From: Ditylenchus dipsaci
Taxonomy: Eukaryota; Nematoda; Chromadorea; Rhabditida; Anguinidae
Length of the DNA stretch: 64,000 nt
Direction: 5' to 3'
NCBI GenBank assembly: GCA_004194705.1
Contig: SADC01001153.1
Span: forward strand, 310,001 to 374,000
Part shown: positions 1 through 12,526 of the stretch, piece by piece
Layout: every line of letters starts with the position of its first letter
Position numbering within the stretch: the stretch's first letter is position 1
Notes under the pieces: model-generated
Seen by the model: only the letters and a program-made list of their open reading frames with translations
The model's database searches: none
Told to the model about the DNA's origin: nothing
Program-made: the position numbers and the translations under genes

Positions 1-318
1 AAAATTAATTTGGAATACAAAGGAATACAATTGTACAAAGAAATTTACATTGACTGGTTGACTAAATGTGAGAAAATGTGCGAAAATTCCTGCTTTTTCA
101 CTGTCAAAAAGCAGATTTCAAAACCAAAAAGCAGGAAATTTCTGCTGAAGCAGGACATCTGGCCACCCTGGTTGTGATCTTCAGCAAGTTCAAATGTTAT
201 TGACCAATTAAAAAAAATTATTTGGGTGTCTTTTAAGATAAAGTTTCAGCTTTATTGTTATTCCTTTAGAGATATGCCAAAAAAGTATTCATGTTTGTGA
301 ATAAAAAAAGTTACTTAC
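1..318. other. Intron of the calpain gene
   Basis: The exon ending at 319 is followed by a good donor (GTAAGT read on the minus strand), so this stretch should be intron. I see no coding exon in it. The rest of the calpain gene lies left of the window. Confidence 0.5.
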
Positions 319-2054
319 AGCAATAGCGGCAACAATCAAGGCTTGTTGGTCAAAAGCATTTCGGAGGGTTTGGAAAAGCCGTAGGCCAGTTCCTTCAGCT
401 CCATCACTTGATAAAAACTTTCGGACATTAATTGTTTCTGCCACACCACCAGAAACCTAAATTATTGAACTAATATTTGCTTTAATTATTGAGTTAGATA
501 CATCTTGTAAAGCATCTGCTAGTTGACCTCCCACCAAGTTCTCGTAACATCCGTACAACCTGCACAATGTTTTTTCACTTGGTACTTATTTGCAATGCAC
601 CACTTACTTAGCAAATGCTTTTTCCAGCAAAGCGCTCCAGAATTCGTTGGGTGTTTTGGAACGAGCGAATAACAATTTTCCATCTTTTGTAGGCAACAAG
701 TCGTCCACAATCACTTCAAACCATTCACCAAACCGCCAAAACTGGAATTGAAAGATGCCGCAGTAGGAGTTGTTGTTACCCCATTCCTGGGCATTCGCAC
801 AAGGAATGACCTGAAATTTTTAAAACTATTACTATGTTGTTTAGATAGGGTTTCTAATGTGCTATTATTTGGATGGGTATTGACTTTGACGAATATTTTA
901 CAATTACCACGACTTTTGGTAATTACCAGTTTAGTTCAAAACTCTATGTGAAACTTTTTTGATTGGCGGGTGATGTTTACAGCTGTTTAGGGCCTGCACC
1001 AGACTACAGAAAAGAGCTCAACGAATGGTGAGGGTCCAACGAATACTCAGAAAAAGTAAAATGTTTCTAAACATACTCCATTTTCTTTCTATTTCTATAA
1101 ACCGGGGTCATGACTCATGTTCTCAAAATATTAAAATGAAAAAAGTTTCGCAAAAAGGCCATTTATCTACTGCTTTGATTTTAAACATAATTATTGACTT
1201 TACAATTCTCTCTAATGCTAAAATCAAAGACCCTAATCCAATATTTGCACTGTCGCTCAGGTCCCACCTTTTGCAAGAGTTCCTCGTTGTGAGTGAGTGC
1301 ACTGCAGGCTGACACAAACCAGCAATTGCCTAGACTAACATTGTATTATTGTTATAGGCAGACTTCGAACATTTTGCAAAATACCTAGTATTCCTTGGGT
1401 GACATCATTTGGACTGGCTCCCTCTACAAACAGTTGAGGATTTTCTACTAATTCCTGCAATTGATTGTGTCGAAAATAGCAGAAATTCTGAACAATTATT
1501 GCTCACTCCTGGCCTTTTCCACACGATGTCTGAGCTCCTATTGACATCCAAAAACAATGAAGAATTTGTTGGTGGAAAGGCCATATCTAAATTAAATCCC
1601 AACATACGTCTTATTCAGGGTTCCGAATCGGTTTTCAAATATTTGTTCTTTTTGAGACACCAAATCTTTTATATCTTTGAAATTTTTAGTCGAAATCTTT
1701 TTTTGCTTCAGAATTGCAATAACTACTGAATAAAATTGCCCTTTTCACTCAAAAAGGGTCAAAATGTCCTTTTTTAGACATCTGTTTTTTTCCGAATTCT
1801 CGTTCGGAGCCCTGGTATAAGTACGTACATTTTCAATTCATTTTCCATCAATTACCATGCTAACCATAGAAGATGAAAAAAAGTGTTGAAGCATTTGTGA
1901 TACTGTACAAACACGTTATACAAACATTACAGAAATATAATTTTACTTTACCTACAAAAAGTTGCTTTTTTCGCTGGCACTCCCTCTTCAGACGGCGATA
2001 GTTTTGGGAAGTGGACGCCGTTGAGGCTAATGAATAGGTGCCTTTTTTAGGCAT
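319..2054 (-). CDS. Calpain-5/TRA-3-type cysteine protease, 5' part
   Basis: Calcium-dependent intracellular cysteine protease. Seven exons join in phase with GT-AG introns: 1952-2054, 1507-1586, 1385-1454, 1268-1329, 608-810, 502-559 and 319-456. Translation starts at the ATG ending at 2054. A leader of about 17 residues runs straight into the protease core, with [17 protein letters not shown], then [11 protein letters not shown] and WKRPGEL. The active-site cysteine is in [12 protein letters not shown]. Further core motifs are [32 protein letters not shown] and [14 protein letters not shown]. The catalytic His and Asn, and the C-terminal domains, must lie beyond the left edge. The short N-terminus and the WRFGEW and NCWFV motifs match CAPN5/CAPN6/TRA-3 better than classical calpains. 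No frameshift was found. The first intron holds a hAT-like MITE. Confidence 0.87.
1616..1814. mobile_element. hAT-like MITE in calpain intron 1
   Basis: The ends are inverted: CAGGGTTCCGAA at the left and TTCGGAGCCCTG at the right, matching the CAGGG start typical of hAT elements. It lies between calpain exons 1 and 2. I could not find a convincing 8-bp target duplication, so the family is inferred from the termini only. The same kind of termini appear at 54632-54826. Confidence 0.55.
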
Positions 2055-2572
2055 TGCTTAAAAAGTCACGATTTATTTACAAACTAAACTTGATTAATCA
2101 AATTTACGATAGATTGAGCAGAATTCAACTAATAAATAACTGTTGCTTAAATTGCAGGAACTTTGAAAATCTTTAAATCGAAAAGTTAATTTGTAATTGC
2201 TCAATTTGAAATTTCAACTCTTTACAATGGTAAACTCTTAAAGTTTCAAATTGACTATTTGTGTAAAAAATTTGGCATGCAGAACTTTGGGGCAAAAATT
2301 GCAATTAAAAATGGCAATTTCAATTATCTTGCTTATGCTTGTAATAAAAAATGAATAATGAAAAAACAGTATACAAAAGACAGCAAGTATATTATATGCA
2401 ATTATTTTCAATTAATTTATACAATAGCATTAAAACCTAGATCACTGATAATAATTTCGATTATTGTCCGGTCAGTAAAAAGCGATATCAATCATTCGTC
2501 GAATAAATCTAAGTTTCAAGCCTTAATACTAAAATGTGATCAAATTTGCAACAAAAACCTTACAACATACTG

Positions 2573-2827
2573 CTAAAGAGGAATGCGCAAGCTTTCAAAA
2601 TTGGTGTCCACCGATTCGAAATTTTATCCTAATCATTAAACTTCTGTACGTATTTTTTCAAATTATAGATTTTTGAACTTGATTTCTAACAAAACAAGGC
2701 CTAGAATTTAATTTTAGGTATAGTTTTGTTATAAGACAAAGTTAAAAAATCCGTACAGCAGTTTAGTGATTAGGAATTTTTTTGAATTGGCGGGGGCCGA
2801 TTCTGAATGCGCGGGCATGCCCCTTTA
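2573..2827. mobile_element. Foldback MITE, family A copy 1
   Basis: A 255-bp near-palindrome. Both arms carry CCTAATCATTAAACTTCTGTACG-like sequence and its complement, and the ends resemble AATGCGC and GCGCGGGCATGCCCCTTTAA. Related copies are at 5172-5388 and 39108-39341. No ORF. Confidence 0.65.
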
Positions 2828-3002
2828 AGTAATTAGAAAACACTAGTTAGTAATGAAGTTGGTTAAACAATAATACAGTGTATTTAAAAAAGCCAAGCTA
2901 AAACCAATCACTTTTAAACCATTCGAGATCATACGAAGAATTAATTATTTCAATTAAAGCAGTGTATAATTCATTCGTTTTAGTTGACAGATTTTCTATA
3001 GG

Positions 3003-3430
3003 TTCATTCATACTCCACCGAAACAGGTCTACCGAAACAATCACAAATTGCTTTGGCTTGGAAATATTTCATTTATTTTTCTAAAAAGTTTCATACTTAA
3101 AATTATTGCCATGAGTTTGTGCTCATTTCGGTAATAAGAACTTTCAGGAAAAATAAATAAAAAGTTTGAAGATCAAGTCAATGAAAATGGTGTCTCGGTA
3201 TGTTCCGGTGGATTTTAACCGACACGTACCGAAACACAATTTTCATTGACTTGATCTTCAAACTTTTTATTTTTTTGCTTTTTTGCCTGAAAGTCCTTAT
3301 TACCGAAATGAGCACAAACTCATGGCAATCATTTTGAGTATAAAACTTCTAAGAAAAATAAATAAAATATTTTTAAGCCAAAGCAATTTCTGATTGTTTC
3401 GGTAGACGTGTTACGGTGGAGTATGCATGA
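3003..3430. mobile_element. Foldback MITE, family B copy 1
   Basis: Arms of about 200 bp are inverted repeats. The outer edge reads CTCCACCGAAACAGGTC and its complement closes the right side (GGTAGACGTGTTACGGTGGA). The arms include TTTGTGCTCATTTCGGTA in both orientations. A second copy of the family is at 50148-50538. It is non-coding. Confidence 0.75.
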
Positions 3431-3468
3431 ACCTTATAAGAAACACATGAGAAACACAAAACAAGGTA

Positions 3469-3623
3469 CAGTCAACTCCCGATTTAGTGTACACCCTGGG
3501 GACCGGCTCCAGGTGTACACTAAATCGAGGGTTCATTCTAGTCATTTTAATTAACCGTCGGCCAAAATGATTTAATCCAGGTATACACTAAACCGAGGTG
3601 TACACTAAATCGGGAGTTGACTG
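3469..3623. mobile_element. TA-flanked CAGTCAACTCCCG MITE (Tigger/pogo-like)
   Basis: A 155-bp element starts CAGTCAACTCCCGATTTAG and ends with its complement CTAAATCGGGAGTTGACTG. It is flanked by TA on both sides (3467-3468 and 3624-3625). The core contains GGGGACCGGCTCCAGG. TA duplication and this terminal style recall pogo/Tigger elements. The superfamily call is an inference. Confidence 0.65.
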
Positions 3624-5171
3624 TAATCGAATTTTTGGCACGAATGGAAGTGGAGGTGGGGCGAAGCAGCATATTTTCCCCATTGGTTTTTACTTTTAAC
3701 ACCACTGAGCGTGGTTCAACAAGGCAAAATTAAAGTTGGAAGAGGCTGCACACACACGCACACAATACACCTTCGCAAGTGTCTCTTCCTCTTTTTTTAA
3801 TCAAAACATCAGTTTTTGTTCCACTCGCTTTGTTGTGCCTTTTAAGGTGACAAAAGACAAGGAATAGAAAATTTTGCAGTGATCGAGAGAAAATTGAAAG
3901 AAATAGAGAGCAATCTACACCTTTTCCATCTCTATTGACAGAGAATATTTTCGGTAGAAGGGAGAGTACCTACTTGATGACTCATCTTACTGACAGGAAA
4001 GTAGAGAAGGAACAAATCTCCGCTTTTTTCCTTTTGTTATTAGCAGAGAAAAAGAGCTAAAGGGCAGTAAGTGATAAGATCAGTGGCCAGGGCATTCCGA
4101 TTATACAACAAACGATTAATGAAAATCATTTGACATATACATGGCACATCAAAAAAGTTGAGATACTTGGCAGTATATCATGCCTACACTAACCATCTAT
4201 CAATTGTCCATCTGAAATTTGAGCAACACGACATTTAAGTGCCCACATATGAGCGCCAAATTTGAGTTCTGATAGATGAGCGCCAAACCCTATTTTCGGT
4301 ATTATGTACAAGGTGTATTAAGAAAATTTTAGCTTTTTCAAAAGGCCGCAAATTTTTTTTCTAGACTGCTTTTCTAAATTCTGTTTTAATAGGCCGATTT
4401 TTCTCGCCGACAGTATTTTTTGGTGTGTGATGCCTTTTGACCTTTTCTACTAAATATATCAAGGTATTTAGGCGCTGAAACAAGTGGAGCTTTTTGCTTT
4501 GTCCCATCTGTGATTTGGGCTTTGCCCAATCATCCATTTATCAGAGAGTTCGAATACCATAAGAAGCAGAACCATTCGTGCAATTTTTTTATTGACTATG
4601 CATAGATTTATTGACTATACATATATGTTGGTAAGTGAAATCATCGAATAGTAAAATTACCTGAACTATTTGTTGGTGAAATCTAAAACAACTTACATGT
4701 CCCGGGATTCACCACTCATATAAGTGGCATACCTGCCGACTCTTGACTCTTGATCGGCAGGTTTGACCCTGGACTTTTTGACCAACACCTAAATGAAAGC
4801 TCCGAGGTACCGGGTACTACAACAAGGATGACTGAATAGCACCTCGAGGTACTATCACGTGGGTACTACTAAAACATGAAACCTTTGTTGTTCAACCGCG
4901 TTTTCTCAAAGGGTAAATTATTCAACCAATAAGTTTTTCAACCAGTTAGTTCTTCAACTAGCCATTCCTCAATTTCTATGCTCTATCTTTTATCTTACTT
5001 TCACTCAATTTTGCAATTCTTATGCGTACTTAAAAGTCCCAGAAAGAATGTGATCCTATGTCGATATAGAGAGTACAATCCAGTTAAAGAATAACCCGGA
5101 CAAAGAACTTACCGGTTGAAGAATTTATTGGTCGATAACTTTAGGTAAAGAACAAGGGTAGAGCTATTAAA
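3624..5171. other. Intergenic, no gene seen
   Basis: No exon or RNA gene is recognisable. The one notable item is a 45-bp copy of the Argonaute 3' end at 4447-4491, listed separately. A short inverted repeat around CTGCCGACTC and GATCGGCAGG lies near 4733-4762. Confidence 0.4.
4447..4491 (-). pseudogene. Relic of an Argonaute 3' end
   Basis: This 45-bp stretch matches 6697-6741 with two substitutions. That source segment covers the last codons, the stop codon and the first 3'-untranslated bases of the Argonaute gene. Similarity stops abruptly on both sides. It could be a remnant of a decayed tandem paralogue or a stray fragment; there is no further coding sequence around it. Confidence 0.5.
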
Positions 5172-5388
5172 TTTAAAGGACCGTGTTCTCGCGTTCTAAA
5201 TTGTCCCCCACCGATTCAAACGTTTTCGTAATCATTGCATTTCTGTACGAACTTTTTGATTAGGTTTCTAACGAAACAAGGCCGGGAATTTAATTTTAGG
5301 TTTATTTTCGTTAGAAACCCAATCAAAAAACCCGTATAGAAGTTCAACGAGTAGGAAAAATTTTGAACGCGTGAACATGATCCTTTAA
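5172..5388. mobile_element. Foldback MITE, family A copy 2
   Basis: A near-palindrome with TTAAAGGACCGTGTTCTCGCG at the left and GCGTGAACATGATCCTTTAA at the right. The inner arms share TTTCTAACGAAACAAGG and its complement with copies 2573-2827 and 39108-39341. Confidence 0.6.
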
Positions 5389-5470
5389 GAATTAGGCTTG
5401 CGGTGGCTGAAATTTTTTTAGTGGCATTTTCAGTTTTTCTAGCATGATTCAGCTTTTTCGTAAACCAAAT

Positions 5471-5988
5471 GGTAAACTATCAACTGACAATAGATTCAAC
5501 TGACAATAGTCAACTGACAATAGGTTCAACTGACAATAGTCAACTGACAATAGATTAAACTAATAGTTGCCGACTGACAATAGAAAAATTAATTTAACAT
5601 AATTAGCCACCACACAGTGAACTTTATTTTTTCCGTGACAATTCAAACAAAGTCGCTAGTAGCGAATACTCCCCCCCTCCCCAACAATCCGACCTTTTAA
5701 AAATGCTGTAACTACCCTTGCAAACAACAAGTTTAGGCTTAGCCCTTAGGCTTGGGGGTAGGCCAGCGTACGGAAGTTGTAACTAATGAAGAGTTTGCGC
5801 ACATTTTCCGGGGTCTGGGAAATAAATTTGGGTACTTTTTACTAAAGTAATTCAGTTAAATCTATTGTCAGTTGATTATTGTTAATTGAATATATTGTCA
5901 GTTGACTATTGTCAGTTGACTATTGTCAGTTGAATCTATTGTCAGTTGACTATTGTCAGTTGAATCTATTGTCAGTTGATGGTCGTTC
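5471..5988. mobile_element. Minisatellite-arm foldback element 1
   Basis: The left arm (about 5479-5583) is a tandem array of TCAACTGACAATAG-type units. The right arm (about 5862-5980) is the same array inverted (CTATTGTCAGTTGA). The 280 bp between has no ORF and holds a stray end of the CTAGTAGCGAATA MITE near 5655. AACCAAAT occurs on both flanks (5463-5470 and 5989-5996), a probable 8-bp target duplication. Confidence 0.65.
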
Positions 5989-6631
5989 AACCAAATCACT
6001 ATGAGCTGAAAATAATAATTCCCCATTTAAATAAGAAATTTATCTCTATAGGTCATCTTTTTCTTAAGTTTCTTCTTGTAGACTCTAATTCACAAAAGAT
6101 ACAATGGTGGTGAAGCGAACTCAATTTTTATTACTCAAACGTTTATTTATGAGTGATTGGATTCGACTTTTTCTTTTTTGTTGCTTTTTAATCTATAGCC
6201 TTCCAACTATTGGTGTTGGCCGGTACATTTTGTTGGCATTAATTCAGTCTCTACATTATCTTCTTAGTCTGTTCATAGGGCTACATATATGTAAGTTTTC
6301 AATATTTTAAAATATATGTTTAGTCCCCATGTTCTTTACACACTAGGTCACCTTGTAGAAATTATAGGTAATTATTCTTTAAATTTTTAAACTTTTTTAT
6401 ATTTGAACAACCTCATATAATTTTTGAATCAAGAAAGCTTTTAGTACGCTTGATCGTTCGCTTAGTAATGGTTTTATTGAATCGAAAAAGATGTTTTGAA
6501 CTGCTACCGAACCTCACATCTGTCAAATGTAACTTTCGTCAATCTTTTACACCAATGTGGACGTATGATTCAGGCAATGCTCGTTATGTTAAGCAAGCTT
6601 AAGCTACAATAGATTTTGGTGACTAATTTGT
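5989..6631. other. Intergenic, no gene seen
   Basis: AT-rich sequence between a foldback element and the Argonaute polyadenylation site. A 68-codon hydrophobic frame at 6104-6310 has no recognisable family or splice context and is treated as chance. Confidence 0.35.
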
Positions 6632-6637
6632 TTTATT
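6632..6637 (-). promoter_or_regulatory. Probable polyadenylation signal of the Argonaute gene
   Basis: AATAAA on the minus strand, about 80 bases downstream of the Argonaute stop codon. It is supported by position and motif only. Confidence 0.5.
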
Positions 6638-6717
6638 TTCTATTATTTCTGAACCAAATAAACAAGACATAAACACATTGCACATTGTCTGCATATCTAC
6701 CAAATATATCAAGGTAT

Positions 6718-9700
6718 TTAGGCGCTGAAACGAGTGGAGCTGAGCAAACTGTTCTTGTAGGACAACATTTCGGTCAGAGCACGGAAGTCGACAACTCGAG
6801 TGGGGAAACGAGGAATGTTGCTGGGATCAGACTTTCTGCAACAATAAATAATTAATATGAAAATAAGTTGTTAATAAAACTGACTTCATAACGAGGAAAT
6901 TGTTGTGTCCTCTTTTGGCCAACTCATCTGCCTGGTATATGGGCTCTGGCAAAGAAATGGCAGAGTTGACTATTTGATGGTCGTAACAAAGAGCATTCAG
7001 AAATGCCTGCAGTTGGTCCATACTCATGTCCATCTCGTTGACTGGCACACTGTACTCCACAGCCTTGCCCACACCCTAAACCATATTTTTAGTAAATCCT
7101 TTTAATATTAAAGCCATCTAACCTTGAGCGGATAGTGAGACTGCATAAAGAACTCAGGGCAGTCTTCTCTGACCATCTTCTCTGAAATCACAGAGCCAGG
7201 TGCCAGATTCTCCACCCTTCCATTTCGCACAGCAAAGAACTTCTGTGAAACATATTTGTGAGTGAAATCAAACTATAAAAAGACTACCTTGAAGTGGCGC
7301 TTAGTTCCAATCACAAACAAGAACTGGGGAGAATAGCCGGGAGAGTAGTCGAGACAGCCTTGTTTGATGGCAATCAACTCGTCATGCAATGCCTAAATCA
7401 GCAGGGTCAGTGTATTCCTTCAAAAAATGTTGTTTTACCATTTTGAGTTGGCCTTCACTAAGTCCGTCTCGCAACACAAATATCTGCTTGGGTTTTCCTT
7501 TGCCTGGTCTGTTCTTCTCCAACTGCTCAAGAATCCATTTAGTTCTTTCTGCCAGTTGACAGGTGTCCACAGCCTCTTTGCGAGACTCTTGGTAAAAGTA
7601 GTCGCCAACAAAACTGTAGGGTGTTTAGCCATGTTAGCACAGATCTAAATGATTATAGTTGTTAAGCATAGTTAATATCATAAATATGTTCCCCACCCCA
7701 ACCACTGAAGGATCTAAACTGTCAGCCATCACTCCATTAGCTCTGAGCAAACGACGTTCAGCGGTAGATACACTCCCTGGATGAGCAACATCATATCCAA
7801 TCACCAGTACCTCTCCACGATCCAAGTCGAATGGCTGTCTACAAAACATAGGGTAAGAATGGGTTATGAACTATATAAAAAGACTCACCCGCACTGTTCC
7901 ATTACAGGCACATAGTTGAGACCAAAGTTCTTACAGTTAGTCTTGTTGACTATATTCTCGAGGATCTGGTTTTTGTTGTTGTTTACGACGTCATAGACCT
8001 TCTCTAGAGTGACTTGTTGGGTGAGCACCTTGTATCTGGCCTCCAGGAACTTGAGAACACCTACAATTAAATGTATTTAATCTTGTGTAAACTTCAAAAG
8101 ATATAGAACTTACCGTGAGAGTCGATTTCTTTGCTGTCAATGAGCATTACGAACTGGATGTTCTTGTTCACACAATTCTCGAATACATTCTGCCATTGGT
8201 TGTTTTCGAAAGTGCGGATAATTGGCTGGGAGTAGCGCATTGTCTTCCTCTGAGCCAGTTTGATCAGCTTTTCAATAAAAGCTCTAAAAATAAAATATAT
8301 TAATGGATGCCATGCAAACAAAATGAAAAATCATACTTAACAAGCCTCTCCTGCTCTTGACTGCACAACACAATCCAATTACGCACTTCGGAAGCGTCAA
8401 TGTAGCTCTGGCTCATAGCATCTCTCGCCCACTCAGACTAAACTTCAAAATTTATTGACGTCCATGATTTATTTATATCTATTCTTGGTGTCTTATTTGT
8501 CTTTGGAGATTGAGAGCTGTCATTAGAAATTTATAGAAATTAGATGGGGAGGGGCAATGTATTTACATTAGATAAAAGTAACTTACACGCTCAGGATTAG
8601 CATTGACCAAGCGGTTGTTGGCAAACCGAAGTCGGGGACATGGACGCACACCAATCACCACCTAGAACACACAGATACAATTAATAGCAATAAATTTTAA
8701 TTAACCCTACCTCATTTGATTGGCGCAACACTTGAATGCCAAAAGCATGGAGCACAGCATTGGTTTCATCGAACAGGGCAATGCTCTCCGCATGTCTCAT
8801 GATTTTGTTGAGACGATCGTGTGGCAACACGGAATTGGACTAAATATGGTGAAACCATAGTAAAATAAAGCGTTTAGCTGGATAGAAACCTTGAGCAGTT
8901 TGTCAGACAACTGTTTGCTCATCTTTTCTAGAGGCACTACTTGACCAGGCATCACCAACAGCTCTTCAATGGGAAACACTTCCAAAGTGTTGTCTTTGGG
9001 ACGTGGGGTGTTAGGAATGACTCCAGGCAGCTCAGGATGTCTCAGTTTGATCTTGTACTTCAGCTCGAAAAACTTGTCCATGCCCACCTTCTGACCTTGG
9101 AACACAGTCCTATAATATTGGAATTAAAGCAGAACTAAGAGGGGAAAGCACTTACAGCATCTCATTCATTGGCTTGTCCGAGAAGCGACCAATTCCAAAC
9201 GATCTGTGAGGAGCATAGCGCACTTCCACACGTACATCTATAATGGTTATAGTTAATAGGTACCTAGTTGTGGAGTGTTTGGGATTTTATACCTTGCAGA
9301 CTCTTCAGGCATCTGGCACTCAGGTCTTTGGCACCAGGCAGTCTGTTGCCACACATAGCAGTCACTGTGTTCAGCAGATTCCCGACTTCAAAGAAGGGGC
9401 ACACTTTGGCTGCAATAAAAGATTATGACTATCTTAGCAACTAATTATTGAAAATATATCTTACAATCAATGACCAAAGCTGCGGAGGGGGTACCTCCAT
9501 TCTGGACCACCCTGACTCCCTTGACCAATCCTGAGCGAAGCACCATGCCATTGCCCACTTGCTCATTGTTCTGAGCACTAGTCTCAAAGAGTTTTCCAGA
9601 ACCATGGGGAGTGTAAGCATTGCTACAAATGTTAAGTACAATGATGTTTCAAATTAACACTCAGATTAGGGCACTAAAGTTCTTCACCAACTTGATGGTT

Positions 9701-11345
9701 TTCCATTTTCGGTAACTTTTTCTAGTTTGTAAGTTTTAGGTTGGTTGGTTAGTTTTAAGTTAGAAACTCCAAGATTCAAGGATTTTGGTTTCATATTTAC
9801 ACAAAACATACCTGAGTGTGAAAAAAGGTGAAAAAATTGTGGTATTCTAACTTAATTTTATCGTCCGGTTTTATCCAAACTTTCGATTTCTCTAAAGAAT
9901 TACGAAAAGCTTAAATTGATCTAGACGTGATCAAAAATTGAATGCATTAAACCAAATGTAACCAAATATAGTTGTGACTATCGATATGAAAACTCAAAAC
10001 TAAATGACTGTCTAACCTGTTGACTGGATGCTGACTAGTGGCCATTTCAAGGAAAGTGCGCAATGACCTGTCCTCCTCAACCAACGACTTCTTGGTGGTG
10101 TATTGAGACAAGTCATTCAAGTCTAACACCTGATTCGTAGCATTCGGGAGAATAGTGACCACAAAGCTGGCATCCTTGCAATATCGCTTCACAAAATCTG
10201 GCACCTCACTATTCTCCACATTTACTGAACTCTAAACAGAAACATTTGTTGAGTCTATGAATAAGTATATAATCACCTACCTTAGACATGTTAAGAGGGG
10301 TTGAGGTGTAAATGGTGCAGCGGTTGTCGTAGACCACTTCACCACCTTCTGCCATTCCAAAACCTCCAGTCTTGAAGTGGGCAGTCACCAGGATGTCGTA
10401 GCACAGCTTACGATTCAGTGCTCGTTGACCGCTGTAAATATAGTTCTTACGTGAAGTTAAACTAAGCACATGTACTGAAACGCTCGCTGCATCAGAAATT
10501 GCTTAACAAATGACGTGTTTCATCAATTTGAAACCAAATTGACGAAATTTTGACCAATTCTATTTTTGACAAAACCTGACTTTGACTAAGCACCGCATTT
10601 ATGCAACAATTTTGACTCTGTGGTATATAGCCTGAAGCGATAATTGATCAATAAATGCCCTATTTATGTCGAAATCTGGTTCTTTATTTTTAGATTTTAA
10701 GGTGCCTCTTCGAAAAAACGGTAAGATCAGAATTCTTGTAATTTTTTTCCAAGGGTAAAACAGTGCGGTGACCTTTTATAGTCTTAGATTTCGTACAAGA
10801 GAGATATTCACCGTGAAATTAGTTTTTTAAAGATGTATGGACTTACTCATCACATGCTTTAGTGAGACTTTTCTGACGTAGAGTGTTGAGGATGTCCACG
10901 TCATAACGGTATGCTTTACTGCCAGGGGTGGTTTTGATCAGGAACAATGAGCATACCCCATTCTCCTTGCGAACACTGGTTGGGGGCTCTGGGTTGGGTT
11001 TGCGAACCTTAACAAACCGTAATTAGTAAAAATACTTAAGTGTGTGAGAGGAATTAACTACCTGGCCATTGCCTGCATAGCCCTGCTGCGGGTTTCTCGG
11101 TCCATTAAAGTTGTTTGGTGCTCCTGCTGATGGTCTGTATGCACTCTGCTGGTTGTTCCCCCAAAGTTCTGTTGACCTCTGTTCGGCTGCTGCTGGTAGT
11201 TGTTGGTGGTAGTGGCTGGTCTTGTGCCATATTGCTGCTGGCTACCAGACTGGTAGTTGCTGTTGGCTGGACGCTGTCCAGTGGGCGCCTGGAAACGCTG
11301 GTTATTGGATTGGTTGGATGGGAAGCGAACATTTCCACGACTCAT
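6718..11345 (-). CDS. Argonaute protein, divergent WAGO-like type
   Basis: Small-RNA-guided silencing protein with about 19 short exons. The start is at 11345 and the stop TAA at 6718-6720. Order: a Q/N/G-rich disordered N-terminus; N domain (GVCSLFLIKTTPGSKAYRYD, then FGMAEGGEVVYDNRCTIYTS); linker; PAZ (KYKIKLRHPELPGV near 9050); MID (8112-8285 and 7888-8060); PIWI. The 5'-nucleotide pocket reads SHGVLKF, then TQQV, then NKTNCKN: a His-Lys-Gln-Lys set where AGO1-type proteins have Tyr-Lys-Gln-Lys. PIWI catalytic positions are Asp in VIGYDVAHP, Glu in RKEAV, Asp in VLRDGLSEGQ, and Asp instead of His in YQADELAKRG. The protein ends in STRFSA. Two exons are one base short, at 11158-11162 (run of five C) and 7619-7621 (GGG). 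Restoring one base in each gives a smooth family match. Confidence 0.9.
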
Positions 11346-12264
11346 GGTTGGCTTCTTTGAACAGTTAGACGAATGAAGCTAATATATCTGAAAATTCAAC
11401 ATTTACTGTAGACTCAACAAGTTTGAAAATAAAGCAATAAAAATATCGGAACAAAAAGTAATTATGAAAATATCCCAAAATTAGTGCCGTCCTAATATTT
11501 ATCACAGAGATAAGATAATCCATTGTTGACACACATCAAACTATGACATATGTCAAAGCTTTTGACTCTAAGGCCATAGTTAAATCTTTTAGTTATTAAC
11601 AGCTATCGATTTGTGAATGATTTTTCAGGGGTTGAAAAATAATCCCTCGGGGGGATTAATAGTACATATATGGTAGATGGTTTTTAAAACACAGAGATTT
11701 AAAAAAAACAATGGTTTTAAAAATAAACTATTTTAAAATAGCCGGTTTTCCTAATAGCGGCTTTCAAATGATCAGACTGATAAAATAGCCACATTGAAAT
11801 TAGCAGGTTTTTACACTGAATTTGGGTATGGTAATAACTGTGATTTTTTCATCTAACAGTTGACTGTGAGCTATACAGTTTTAAAGTTTATCATTAATGA
11901 TTTGGTTATCTGCCAGCACTATTTTTGCTAAATTAGCGACATTTGGCTTTTTGCATGCTGGAACACCACCCAGGAGGGATTATCCAGGTGAATTTACACA
12001 GTTTAGGGGTATCCAGAAAGGAGTATTTAGGTGGGAATACACAGTTGGAGCTACTCAGGCTGGGGTATAAAGGATTAGGACACATAGGGAGGGGGGATGT
12101 ACCCAGATGGAGGTACCATCTGGGTAGTAAAAGGTAGTGTAACTTAGGTGGTGGTAATTATAACCTTTTATGAAACCTTTAAGTCGGCACGTTGGTGTAT
12201 GGATATGCAGAGAATACGGCTATCGTTTATTTAGCACATATCTAAAATAGGCGTTTCTTATAAT
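11346..12264. other. Upstream of Argonaute; no gene seen
   Basis: This should include the Argonaute promoter, but I cannot assign elements. 11930-12140 is unusually G-rich on the plus strand, with loosely repeated CAGG/GGTG words and no stable unit. No exon is recognised. Confidence 0.35.
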
Positions 12265-12345
12265 TGTGATCAGCGGTGCAGTAGGTAAGTTGATGGCGTG
12301 GAGTATTCATATGTCCTCAGGTTGGATTCCACCCGTTGGCTATCC
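12265..12345 (+). repeat. tRNA-derived SINE-like sequence
   Basis: A box-A-like AGCGGTGCAGTAGGTAAG (about 12272-12289) is followed after about 30 bases by a box-B-like GGTTGGATTCCACCC (12320-12334), then a T-rich tail. The spacing suits an internal RNA polymerase III promoter. I cannot fold it into a clean tRNA, so a SINE or tRNA relic is more likely. Confidence 0.4.
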
Positions 12346-12526
12346 TTTTTCATTCACGCTAACTGTTTTAAAATTTTGGCCAAAAAACCATGAAACGCAA
12401 ACGTCAAAATTGATTCAAAAAACATGCAACCTTAATTATTAAATCGACAACTAAAAACAATTTACAAGACTTCATACAGCCGTACTTAGTCAAAAATCTG
12501 CTTATTTTGAATAACCCTATTTTAAA

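Noticed and set aside
6104..6310. Small membrane protein frame
   Set aside because: Phe/Leu/Ile-rich translation of AT-rich DNA; no family, no neighbour and no splice evidence.
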